The notes under the pieces are model-generated. The model did not search any database, was not told the DNA's origin, and saw nothing but the letters and a program-made list of their open reading frames with translations. Of a stretch of 64,000 bases of DNA, positions 11,061-21,669 are shown piece by piece. Location: NCBI GenBank assembly GCA_022315425.1, contig JAIUPT010000017.1, positions 434,001 to 498,000 on the forward strand, read 5' to 3'. The translations under genes were made by a program, and so were the position numbers. The stretch comes from Pseudevernia furfuracea (lineage: Eukaryota; Ascomycota; Lecanoromycetes; Lecanorales; Parmeliaceae). Each line of letters starts with the position of its first letter. Position 1 is the first letter of the stretch.

Positions 11061-13235
11061 TGATTTGCTATCATCCGACGATATTTGTTATGAAGGGGCA
11101 GGACAGTAATCTTTTTATTTACTTCGTTAATTCATTAAAAAAGATTCTTTAAAAAAGTAATAATTTAAATCAACTTTCGAGATATAAAGAAGATTCTTCT
11201 CGACAAAGAGAGTTTATATCAAATTCTACGATTTATTATTATCGATTCTTATATACTCGTTGTCACGTAGTAATGCAATACTCTTAAATTTCGAAAACTT
11301 CATAATTCGTCGTTTCACAACAGTTATTAAAAATAAGTAAAAAGAGAAATTATAGAACTTAACATCTAGATTTTAAATATTCAGAATTTTTTTAGATCGA
11401 AGTTGTTATGATAGCAGTAAAACAATTGCTATCACTATAATGAATTCATATGTTGAATGTAAGATGAATCATATTACTATGGAGAAGCTACTACGATAAT
11501 AGTTCATGTCAAGACTTGACAAGCCGCTATCTCGCTTCTTTCATGTTCACAACAAATGTTAACAAAAGAAAAAAGACAACGCCCTCGTTGTTAGAAGATA
11601 GCGAAAGACTCAATCGTTTATCCCTTCAGAACCCGAATCTCAAACTGTCATTTCAACTTCGAGTCGAAATACGACTTCGATTCGAATTTCTTACTTCTTT
11701 AAAGTTTTAACTTTATTAATCGTAATAAATCTATCTCATGATTAACGCGAGATTTAGTTCGATATGATTCGAAATTATCTTAAGTTTATTCGCACTTCGA
11801 ACATTAATGTCTACAAGTTTTTGAACTTTGAGAAAATTATGTTAACAATATCTTTAAAAAGAATATCAGAGTTGCTCGATATAAAAAAAGACGACGAAGA
11901 AATTTCTATTATAAGGAAAAAGAGAAATTTCTGTACATTTCTAGACGAAGATATCGATCTTACGAAAATCGAAAAATCAAAAGAGAAAGACGAAACGGAA
12001 GCGACTGCTTTAACGTCGAAAATGTTTAATAATGCGACGTTAGCAGTTGAACTTCGATCGGCTAATTAATACGATTCACGATTCGAAACCTTAATTTTAG
12101 TGTAATTAATCATCTCGTCTTCGTTATCTCTAAGTTTATCGAAGTTGACTAAATCAGCGATTTCTTAGATTCTTAAATTTAATATAAACTTCTCGTTATA
12201 ATAGAATAATCGATTCGAGAGAGATAAGAAGTTTTCATATAAGCGTGCGACGACATTATTATTAAATCTCGTCAAGTCTCGCACGTTTTTAACGTTTATT
12301 TTATAAAATTCTTTTATCTCTTCTAGCTGTCTCTTCTTGTTCATAACTTCTTATTAATTTATATTTAGAAATGATTATAATTTCACTATTATTTTAAGCA
12401 GCGTCGACGCACGTGAAGTTTTAATAATAAGAGATTTTATGACTTCGTGAATCGTCGATAAAGTTATTATCAAGTATATTACTTTTTCTTTCGCTTATTT
12501 GAGCTATTCGCGTAGTTTTCGTACTTTAATAAAAGAATTCTTCTTATCGTCGTTATCTTCTAAATCTGAAATATCTGACATATTAAATATAAAAGTAGAT
12601 TTAATATCGATCAGCTTTCCATCGCTAATCTTACGCTTTTCGATAAACTTAAAACTTTCAACTTCTAAAAGCTTAAAACGCTTAACAATTAGTGATGATT
12701 TATTAATCTTATATTTGATTTTAAAACTCGTCTTGAATATATTTAACGAAAGATTAATAGATGTAATCTTTCGATATTTATAAAAATTTCTCTAAATATG
12801 ATATCGCTCTTCTTCATTTAAGTCTAACTTTACGCTTAATCTCTTATTTTTAATTTTAATAATATTTTCAGACCCGTTGCTCACTTCTTTCGAATCGAAT
12901 AATTAATATTTATTATTTATTATTAAATAGACTCACTCGTTTCTAATCGTCAAAAACGTTTTCGCGACGCGACCTTTGTTTTTATAATACGATTTAACGT
13001 ATTTCAAAGAAAACATTACTACTGTCTGGGCCGTTCGCTAAGAGAAACAACTATTATTATTCTATAATATAATAGACGTACGACCGTTTTGATTTTATAA
13101 CCGTTATTTAACGATTAAATACTCGTTCTTAGCTGGTTATATAACCTATCACACGTTGATAAGGTTTTATAATCGTTATACAACGATCTCTCAACTTTTT
13201 TAGTCTTCTTCGTTATTTAGGAAGGTGTTATACTT
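11061..13235. other. AT-rich DNA with an unidentified minus-strand coding relic
   Basis: Very AT-rich with residual CpG. On the minus strand, about 12,760 to 12,060, segments between stops read as a charged protein (IEKRKISDGKLIDIK, FNMSDISDLEDNDD, MNKKRQLEEIKEFYKI), which looks like a decayed gag or linker. On the plus strand 11,764-12,069 is open for 101 codons with a Lys/Glu-rich sequence. I cannot name either. No LTR or terminal inverted repeat was found. Confidence 0.3.
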
Positions 13236-13420
13236 AAAAAAAAAAAAGTCTTACAGCAGTCACAGCAGCCATCTCAGTCATTGCAGCCATTGCAGCCATT
13301 GCAGCCATGTCGCCATGCCGTTATGGAGACATGGAGACATCTCAGTCACTGCAGTCACTGCAGTCACTGCAGCCATGTCGCCATACAGCCATGTAGCCAT
13401 ATAGCCATGTAATCATATGA
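13236..13420 (+). repeat. Poly-A run and 9-bp minisatellite (GCAGCCATT / GCAGTCACT)
   Basis: An A-run at about 13,237-13,248 is followed by units of nine bases, first GCAGCCATT (three in a row near 13,285) and then GCAGTCACT (three in a row near 13,345), with related CAGCCATGT units to about 13,410. The array keeps many CpA and CpC sites, so it escaped the C-to-T mutation that affects its surroundings. Confidence 0.7.
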
Positions 13421-13434
13421 TTATTTATAATATT

Positions 13435-13680
13435 GATAGTTGAATAGCGGTGAAATAACGGTGAAATAACGATGAAATAATCAAAACGGTTGTTTAACGG
13501 GCGAAAGACTAATATAGTTGTGCAACGGTTTCATGGTTTTAAGAAAGGATTTAAGGCTTTTCAACGTCTTTTCAACGATTATATGTCTATCATATAACTA
13601 TTAATCAACCGTTATACGACGATTATATAACTATTATACGACCGTAGAGATATCAATAATACGACTTTCTTTCGATCGAC
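13435..13680. repeat. Second block of AACGGTTG-type repeats
   Basis: It resembles 10,795-11,060. Shared features are ATATAGTTGTNCAACGG, a TTTTAAGAA...TTGA segment and TTTTCAACGTCTTTTCAA. A GTGAAATAACG unit is repeated three times at about 13,450-13,480. An inverted counterpart, ACCGTTTTGATTTTATAA, lies at about 13,083-13,100 against AATAATCAAAACGGTTG near 13,475. The two may be ends of a short non-autonomous element enclosing the minisatellite. Confidence 0.4.
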
Positions 13681-14649
13681 TAAAATCTTTATAGAGGAAC
13701 AGAACAGTAATTACTTCTCGAATCTCTCTCTTATCGTATAATCTAAAATAAGAATTATCGTTACTCACGCATCAGAGAGATTCATATTAACTAATAAAAA
13801 CGAGTTTAATACGTTCGATTTATTTAATATTCGATGAGACAATTCTTCGTCGTAATAAAATGTATTTATACACGAATTTCCCTTTTTTTCATGTTTAATT
13901 TAAGTTTGTTTTTTTACTGCGAATTCATGAGCTAAAAAGACGAACATGTTAAATATCTTAATTTATTTCGATTCGATAAGAGTTTCTAAAGAGTTGATTT
14001 GAATATCGATGAATAAAGATATAATTCTGTTCATGACTTCGTTAAAGAGTATAGAGTCTTTCATTTTGAAATAAAGTCTTATATCGTTAATTGATATAAA
14101 TGTCATTTATGTAAAGAAGTGAGTGTTTATAAATCAAAAAGTGAGTCGCGACAAATTTACGCGCGCGCGTTAAGCATATGAATAGTAAGATAGATAAGCA
14201 AAGAAATACTATAAATGTGAGATATAACGATTAAGAGAAATTATTTTCGATCGCTCATATAACATATCTTCGATAATTTTCGATCGACAAAATCGTTACG
14301 TCTCGTCGATGATTCGTTTAACGTTTATCTCGACGAAACGCGAAAAGACTAGATCTTTTGCTTCTTCTAATGATCTCTTTTAAATAATTTTAAAGATCGT
14401 TCTCGTTATCTCGCTTCGTATTCCTCGATCAACTTCATAATATTCTTCAAATCGTCGACATCGTATCAAATATTATATTCGTTGTCGCAGTTCTTTTACT
14501 TGATTAGATTTTAAGTCTTATTTCGAGAAATTTACTTTTCTAATAAAGTCTCGATTTCGAAGATATTTATAATAATATCGTCTTTCTCGACCTCTAATAT
14601 AACGATTATTTAATCGCGCGTATAAAAATTCTCGTTTTTATTAGATTTT

Positions 14650-16832
14650 AGCTATGTTATAAAAATCACAGAGTATATTTTCATTAACGATAAAATTTTT
14701 AGACGATAAGCGAGCTTATTTATCTTCTCAAGAATTTTAAACGATTCGATACGTTGATTATAAAGCTTATAATTAACAAGTTTAAAGATTTTATAGTTAT
14801 AATATAGACGCAAATAAGTCTTACTTTCTTTAAGCAAATTAATTAACATATAAGATTTATCGTAATATGTCTTAATTATAATATTAATAAAGATTATAAA
14901 TTCTTTGACTTATTTTCTCTTTAGTTGTCGCAGACGATTAAAGTCTTTTTAAAATAATTCGATTAAAATTTCGAGAGTGTCTCGAACGTTGAATTCGTAA
15001 AGTATCTTATTTGATGACACTTTTATAAATTAATTCTTGAAGTTGTTAAGACTACTCATAAGATACGATAATATATATATTTAATTAGCTTTAGAATTTA
15101 CGATAATAAAGTATCGAAGAGCGATCTCTATGATTTAATTCGTACGCTCGAATTATTCGTCGATTTGTGAATATTAAATCGTAAAGACGAGAACTTTTAT
15201 TTTAAGTTTCTTAAAAATTATTTATTAAAATTCTAATATGAATTTAAAATCTCGATCGCTAATAATAGTTAATGAAATATCTTAATTAGATTAAAATAAA
15301 TCAATTAACAGAAGATCGACTTGTCAAAATTCGGGTCACGTGATGCGCTAAGGCGCATCCTCATAGTCGCTCTTTACTCTCGTAGCATTCTATAGTTAAC
15401 AACTAAGTGTCCTACCACCTATTCTTGACAATTCTTTATATCTTATAAGAGCAACGTTATACTATTTCTATTCTCAATAAGATATTATTATAAGCTTATA
15501 TTTATCTTTGTAGCGCACGAGAAATTAATAAAAGTAATCATTGTTATTTATCGTAGAGATATATAAGAATTTTATTATAACGAAAGTAATATCTAACTGT
15601 AGCGATAAGAGATAAAAGTCAGACATCGTAATTTTGTTAAGATCTCGAATATTTACGACGATACGACTCTTTCTACTATTATTAGATATCTATCTTTATA
15701 TTACGAATATCAAATAGCTATAAGACGTTGACTAACTCGATTACTTTATTTTATTTTAATTGTAAAGCTTATTAAATGTTTCGTTAATAACGTTTTTATT
15801 CTTTTGACTGACGAGATATATACGCGAAGACTTTAACGTGACATTCGATTTGAGAGATATCGATATTTATTTCTTCTTAGAAATATTTATCGTGATATTC
15901 TAATCTTTTTAGATCTTCGAGAATTCGTCTGTTATAAAAGCAATTTAAAAAGTAGCTTTCGAAATATCGTAAATAATAATGTTATTAGACATTATATGCT
16001 CGAGGCTTAAATCGATCTGAGAATAAAAAGTTTCTATTATGATAATAGAAGTTATATTCGATAATGACTTTTATACGAGTTCGACGAAAGTAACTACTAT
16101 CACTATAATTTCCTTAATAAGATTCTTCTTTTATAACTTCACATTTTCGATAACGAGATTTATTTCGATAGAGATCGTTAAAAAGATATCGTCTTACTTA
16201 TATTCGTAAAGTACTTTAAGTCTTGCCTTACGAGACAAACGTATAAATACAGTCGTGATATTATAAATTTATATTATTAAGATCGTAAAGTCGACGATAT
16301 AAATAAAAATCTTATTCGCGAATTCGAATTTCTAAGCACAGTCTGATTCGAATAAGAAATCTTTATTCTTAGATATTGTATTATTATACGCGACAGATAC
16401 TTTCGTAATAATACTCGATATTATGATAATCGAGAACTTAATACGAATAATGCGCTTGAAATGAGACTGAGTTCGTGCGACAACGTCGATCGATATATTT
16501 AGTCTCTGACATCTTTTAAGCTTAATTATACGAGTTTTTAAATTTATCGTCATCTCTTGAAACGTTATAATATTCGTTTTAATAAGAGTATTTGTCTTGA
16601 GATCATTTATAATATAAATTTTTATCGTGAGACAAGTACTTCTCTTCATATCGTTAACGATTTCTTTGATATATATCGTGATCATAATATATTCATCTAT
16701 ATTAATAATTTTGTTATTCACGTCTCGTATCGATATAAAGAAAGCTATCTTCTTGATTTTAAGATTAGAGACGTGCTTTAATAAATAAGCACGATCTTTT
16801 AAAGTTATATTATAATTAAAATCGAATAACAC
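14650..16832 (-). mobile_element. Ty3/gypsy relic, minus strand
   Basis: On the minus strand three gypsy blocks occur in the correct order. A retropepsin-like region at 16,832-16,332 has long open reading with FISIRDVNNKIINIDEY and IINDLKTNTLI. An integrase core at about 15,300-15,040 reads ISDRDFKF...FKKLKIKVLV...FERTN. An integrase C-terminal block at 14,849-14,652 reads ILEKINKLAYRLK. The distance between protease and integrase (about 1 kb, after subtracting a 109-bp copia LTR) is too short to hold RT and RNase H, so that part was deleted. All blocks are full of AT-rich substitutions and stops. No LTRs were found. Confidence 0.65.
15322..15430 (+). repeat. copia solo LTR, 109 bp, with internal 13-bp deletion
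   Basis: It has the same termini as the other LTRs but lacks 13 bp between the two CACGTG boxes, leaving one box. The loss fits slippage between the repeated CACGTG. Flanks CGACT and ATTCT do not match, so it is not a simple solo LTR with an intact target duplication. It lies inside the gypsy integrase relic. Confidence 0.85.
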
Positions 16833-18853
16833 TTCGTTTTCTTTAGTCTTTAAATTCGAAGAGTATCTAACTTTTATAATGATATACTTTTAGCTGCGAA
16901 AGTTATATTCGAATCTAATATGACTTAGCTCAGCAGTGAATTTAATGATTATATTCATATAAGTATTATTTGTTATGAGCGTCGAGAATTTGTTAAGTAT
17001 AATCTTAAATAGATCTTGAGTTTTTGAAATTCGCTTATTGATATTTACAGTAGACTTTGTCTTTCGATAATTTTCTTATAAGTCCTTAAAGAGTTTATTT
17101 CTTAATAAAAAGTTGAATTCACATTTATTACATATATAAGTAACTTTCTTACTAACGAAATGCATATTTTATATATTATTATAATCGTTACGCTCTTCGT
17201 GCTCGAGAGCTTCTTAAGAAGTGGTATTTATGAGCTATTTCTCGAAAGTATAATATTAATAAAATCTTATAAACTTCTCATATTCGTTATCGAAGTTCTT
17301 ATTCGTAATATTTTTAAATACTTGATAGACTCTTTGCTGCTGTGACTAAAAGCGATTTTCTAAATTATATTATAATCTAATAAAGTATTATAATCTATTC
17401 ATATTATTAAAAGCTAACTAAAACGAACGAGACTACTATCGTCTTAATGTTAAAAAATCTAATCTATTTGAAAATTCGATAATTTATAATCTTTCTTGAT
17501 TTTCGCTTAAGCGTTGATTTGATTATATTAATTTATTTAAATAATTTAAAAAGCGAGACTACTATAATTAATAAGCTTATAAATTTTAATAAAAAGAACG
17601 AGACTAAAAGACGAAAGCCGCTTCATATTGATATAAAGATCGATATTTCTTTTAATAATTAAATCGTAGACTTGATTGTATAAGATTTTATTAATTATTA
17701 CGATTAAGAGAATTATTATACTAATTATATTGTTCTGAGAGTCTACTTTCGTAAGAACGAAGTTGTCGATTTCCTTAAAAAGAAGAATCAGAAGCTATGC
17801 TTTCGATATCTGTATTTCTTTTATATCTGCTGACATAGACTTATTATTTATACTTATAGTTATTTAGTGTCATGAAAAATAAGTTGATCGTGATAGTATT
17901 CTCAGGTTTCTTGATGTCCCGACGAAGTTCGAGATCGATATTATTGTAGACGATGTCTAACTAATTCTTGATCAGCGTCATTTCTATATTCTTAACAGAT
18001 CTAAGAATCTTCTAAGTATACTTACGTGACTCACGACGAGAACTTGCGTCTCGTATAATATAACGTTCTCGAAGCACGATATTAATAACTACTATAATAG
18101 ATTTCTTAAATCTATTAATTAACAAGATAGATTATTTTTTAACGTTTTCTTTAAATCTAATAATGCGTTTCTCGACGAATAAAAGTTTTATTATTCATTA
18201 TTTTAGTGTCGTATTACGTAAACTCATTTAGAGATTTTCTCGTATTATGTTATTCTTAATAACAATAAGATCTCTCGCTCTTTTCATAAATAGATGTATA
18301 TCTCAAAAGTAAATTTCTTTATTAATATGCTCGATTAATAATTCGATGTTAATAGACTTATTATCGTAGTTGAGATCGAAAAATTCGAGATCTTTCGAAT
18401 TTCAGCGTGTAGAATTAAGAGCGTTTTTTATTATAATAGTTTCGAAAGATTCTATCTCGTCAAACGATTCTAATAAGTCTAACTAACTAGAAATGTCTCT
18501 TAATAATTCTTATAGAGCTGTTCATTGCTGCTACGAGAAGTCGATATTTTATTATAATTAATCGTTTATTATTGCTGAGTCGATCGAGTCTTTATAAATT
18601 AATTTCTCTGCTGAGATTGCTTTAATAATTTGATCGTTATCTTTAATAAAATTCGAGCTCGTGTCAGACGAATCTAACGAAGTGTTTATTAATTTAGACG
18701 AATCTAACGAAGTGTTTATTGATGAAATATAAGATATAGAATCTATAAAAGATGAATTACGACTTTTAAAGTATTAAATAAGCTTAGAATCACTTTAAAA
18801 GACGTGTATTTAATTATTAAAGACTCTGACTGCTCTTTAAAAGATAGATCGAT
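16833..18853. other. AT-rich DNA without recognisable gene
   Basis: Only short frames are open here. On the plus strand near 18,300-18,450 a readable stretch (NFFINMLD, VEIEKFEIFRIS) hints at an old coding sequence that I do not recognise. A 30-bp unit (AGACGAATCTAACGAAG plus 13 more bases) is tandemly duplicated at 18,666-18,720. Nothing else is visible. Confidence 0.4.
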
Positions 18854-18975
18854 TGTCAAGAATAGGTGGTAGAACACTTAGTTGTAAACTATAGAATGCT
18901 ACGAGAGTAAAGAGCGACTATGAGGATGCGCCTTAGCGCATCACGTGACCATGTCACGTGACTCGAATTTTGACA
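18854..18975 (-). repeat. copia LTR at the left end of copy B
   Basis: 122 bp in reverse orientation. The 3'-UTR complement, with the duplicated 33-bp unit, follows at 18,976-19,150. It is therefore a 3' LTR. Confidence 0.9.
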
Positions 18976-19401
18976 CTCCCCTTCGCTCGCATACTCAAAA
19001 ATGCGAAAACACGATTTTCGCACTTCGCGACGCAAAAAACCCCAATCGGGTTAGCGCGAAGTCCGGTTCACAAAAGTGAAGAAACCAAGTTCTGAAAACG
19101 ACTATGTCAAATTCGAATCAAGTTCTGAAAACGACTATATCAAATTCGAAGACATGTAAAAATCCGTTCTGGTCCTTTATACAAAACTTCCATTTTCCGA
19201 AAAAAGGCGGTTTTTTAAAAGTTTTCTTTAAAATAGACCTAATGCACATTCAATTTCTATCAAAACGAGGTCGATGAATACATGAGAGGATGAAATAAGA
19301 AGCAGTGAAAGAAAACTAAAGATCTAACGTTCACAGATAAGGTGAATAGCGTCACTTCTCTGAAACTAACGACTTCAGATTAAAAGCAAGAGCGCTGAGA
19401 G

Positions 19402-20181
19402 TTAGTCTTTGACGCTAAGAAGATGTTTTGAGGCTGATTTCATTTCAAGAGCATCGCGAAAGACAACGAATTTGTCGAGACAGAGGGCTTTGATGAGATC
19501 GTCGATCATTTGTTTATTCGTGAATACGAATTGCATGTTCACGATGTCGTTATTAACTTTTTCACGCACGAAATAATGAGCGATATTAATGTGCTTGATG
19601 CGAGCATGAAACTAAGCGTTCTTAACAAGAGCAATTGCGCTCTAATTGTCGTCGAAGATTATGATGATCTTCGAATTAGAGTCTCGGGGCCGCAGAAGTT
19701 GATTAAGAAGAGTTTTTAATCAAATAACTTCTTTAATAATCAACGTTTAATCGATATACTCGGCTTCGCAAGTGAATAACGCGACGATAACTTGACGCTT
19801 TAATAATCAGCTGATGGCGTCGCTATCGACGTTGAATAGATAGTCGAAGATAGATCTTCGAGTCGAGTCGTTAGCTCAATCGAAATCGATATACTCGATG
19901 AGGGCTTGAAGGGATTCTTTATACACGAGTTCGTAGTGCATCGTGTCTCTAAGATATCGAAAGATTCGAATCACTGCATTTTAGTGTGTCTGAGTCGGAT
20001 TGACTGAATAGCGGCTGACAAGAGAGACAGCATAGGCGATATTAGAACGAGTTTTTAACATGATATATATGAGGGATTTCACGGCGAATTGATAATTCTC
20101 GTATAGCTTTCTCGGAGCAACATAGCCCTCTTTCGCAGATTATAACTTGCGACTTATTTTCAGAGACGTAAAGACTGAATT
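19402..20181 (-). pseudogene. RT end and RNase H of copy B, broken
   Basis: On the minus strand this is the homologue of 25,345-26,133 of copy A, ending at the TAA complement at 19402-19404. Many Trp and Gln codons are now stops. It continues without loss at 26,683 on the other side of copy A: the joined sequence across the GAATT target runs as in the intact family. Confidence 0.8.
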
Positions 20182-20303
20182 TGTCAAAATTCGGGTCACG
20201 TGACATGGTCACGTGATGCGCTAAGGCGCATCCTCATAGTCGCTCTTTACTCTCGTAGCATTCTATAGTTTACAACTAAGTGTCCTACCACCTATTCTTG
20301 ACA
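20182..20303 (+). repeat. copia 5' LTR of copy A
   Basis: 122 bp, TGTCAA...TTGACA. It carries TCACGTGAC-ATG-GTCACGTGA, a palindrome of two E-box type CACGTG sites, and GATGCGC-TAAG-GCGCATC, a perfect 7-bp hairpin. These are candidate promoter or transcript-end structures. Their use is not shown. Confidence 0.93.
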
Positions 20304-20319
20304 GGTTATGAGCCCGGGC
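20304..20319 (+). promoter_or_regulatory. Primer-binding site, complementary to the anticodon arm of initiator tRNA-Met
   Basis: The sequence GGTTATGAGCCCGGGC begins directly after the LTR. Its complement, GCCCGGGCTCATAACC, contains GGGCTCATAACC, the anticodon stem-loop (CAU in the middle) of fungal initiator tRNA-Met. Priming by an internally cut initiator tRNA is known for Drosophila copia and yeast Ty5. Here it is inferred from complementarity. The same site follows the 5' LTR in copies B, C and D, with mutations. Confidence 0.8.
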
Positions 20320-20773
20320 TTGCCCGGCGACTGTTTCACTTATACCCTATGCCTACCAGAGCCACAGTGACCTCTAAGCATCACGAGTTCATCGCAATGG
20401 ACGCCGCGACAGCTATGAGACTCTGTTTTTCAATCTTCTTGAGGTGGGCATTGCCCTCTACAAAATGATCGTCTTTGGAATTCGGGGGGCTGGGAGTCCT
20501 ACCGCAAATCGACCCTCGGCATACCGAATCTAATCGAACGCCGAACGTCGAACTCGCCATACGACCGTGCGATCGAATTCCACTAAGGCCCCTGAAACAT
20601 TGCCAGCTTCCCTGCGTGAGACACGCTAAACACGCCCAACGAGGACATTCCCCTCGCGGTGTACACCGCTTCAGCGTTGATAAAGCGTTTACGTGAATCG
20701 AACCAATTGTGACGACCCAAGAGGCTGGACTTCAGCATCAAATCGTCTGATCACACTTCAGAGTTGATCAGTC

Positions 20774-21017
20774 ACCGACAAACCTCTACTCAGAGCGCGT
20801 ATACGCCTGTTGAGGGTCAAAACAACAAGGATTTCTTGTTGAGATAGGCCTTTCGGCCCCACAAGTCCTCTGAAGAAGAGAGCTGGGGCCCAGCCACCGA
20901 CAAACCTTCACTCAGAGCGCGTATACGTCTGTTGGGGGTCAAAACAACAAGGATTTCTTGTTGAGATAGGCCTTTCGGCCCCACAAGTCCTCTGAAGAAG
21001 AGGGCTGGGGCCCAGCC
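20774..21017 (+). repeat. Two tandem 122-bp leader units with hairpins (copy A)
   Basis: Units 20774-20895 and 20896-21017 are almost identical. Each holds CAACAAG-GATTT-CTTGTTG and GGCTGGG-G-CCCAGCC inverted repeats, plus GGCC-type self-complementary stretches. Copies B (31024-31267), C (34334-34577) and D (38290-38533) carry the same pair with the same period, so the duplication is a family trait. A structured RNA role (dimerisation, packaging or translation) is inference. Confidence 0.8.
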
Positions 21018-21062
21018 ACCGAATTCTTTTCATCGCCATTCGACTTTATCCTGCCGCCGAAT

Positions 21063-21668
21063 ATGGCTTCATCCCACGGCGGCAGCCATCGAAGCGACTA
21101 TTCTGGATTCGAGTCCCTGTCGAAGACTCAGCATAAGAAGAACGTTATTCCCCTTCGAAGATCTGCACGCCTTCAGCAATTGTCTTCGATACAGTCTCAG
21201 CGGAAACCAGATCAATTCAAATCTTCCTTGCCTCTAAGTACCTTTCATCTCAACAACATCGCTCGTATCTATCGAAGATTCAAGCATAAGTACTTTTTAT
21301 TTCTCGTGTAAGAACTCGAAGATCAGCAGCAAAAGTTGTCAGATATCGATAAGACTCTCGAGGACTCTGACGGAGATCAGAGCATCTATTTCACTCTCAC
21401 TGCTTTCGCGAACGTTAGCAGTGTCGACTTTCAATTCGAAGTCAGCGAAGACACTCTCAGTGCCTCAAGTGACACTGAGTTATTCGATCTTCGTGTCAAA
21501 AGTTCTCTGAATTTCACTTCTTCGACTTCGACTTCTTCGACTTTAAGACCTTCGTTCTCTATCGCCTCAGTCATCTCTCAAGCTAAGTCTTTCGTTTGAG
21601 CATCATCGTCGTCACTATTTATATCGTACGTGTCGCTCTTAGAAACCTTCTCAGTAACTCTCAGCATC
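21063..21668 (+). pseudogene. Extra ORF upstream of gag in copia copy A
   Basis: A frame different from Gag-Pol opens at the ATG at 21063 and reads MASSHGGSHRSDYSG. It continues through two internal stops (near 21,310 and 21,598) to about 21,660, roughly 200 codons. The product would be Ser/Thr-rich with a basic early part (PLRRSARLQQ) and acidic middle. No domain is recognised. The equivalent region exists in copy D (ATG at 38579) and, in reverse, in B and C. It may be a real accessory protein or a 5' part of Gag joined by frameshifting. Confidence 0.45.
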
Positions 21669-21669
21669 T

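Noticed and set aside
12499..12783. 94-codon plus-strand frame in the AT-rich region
   Set aside because: The minus strand of the same stretch reads as charged, Gag-like protein. The Leu/Ser/Ile-rich plus reading is its shadow.
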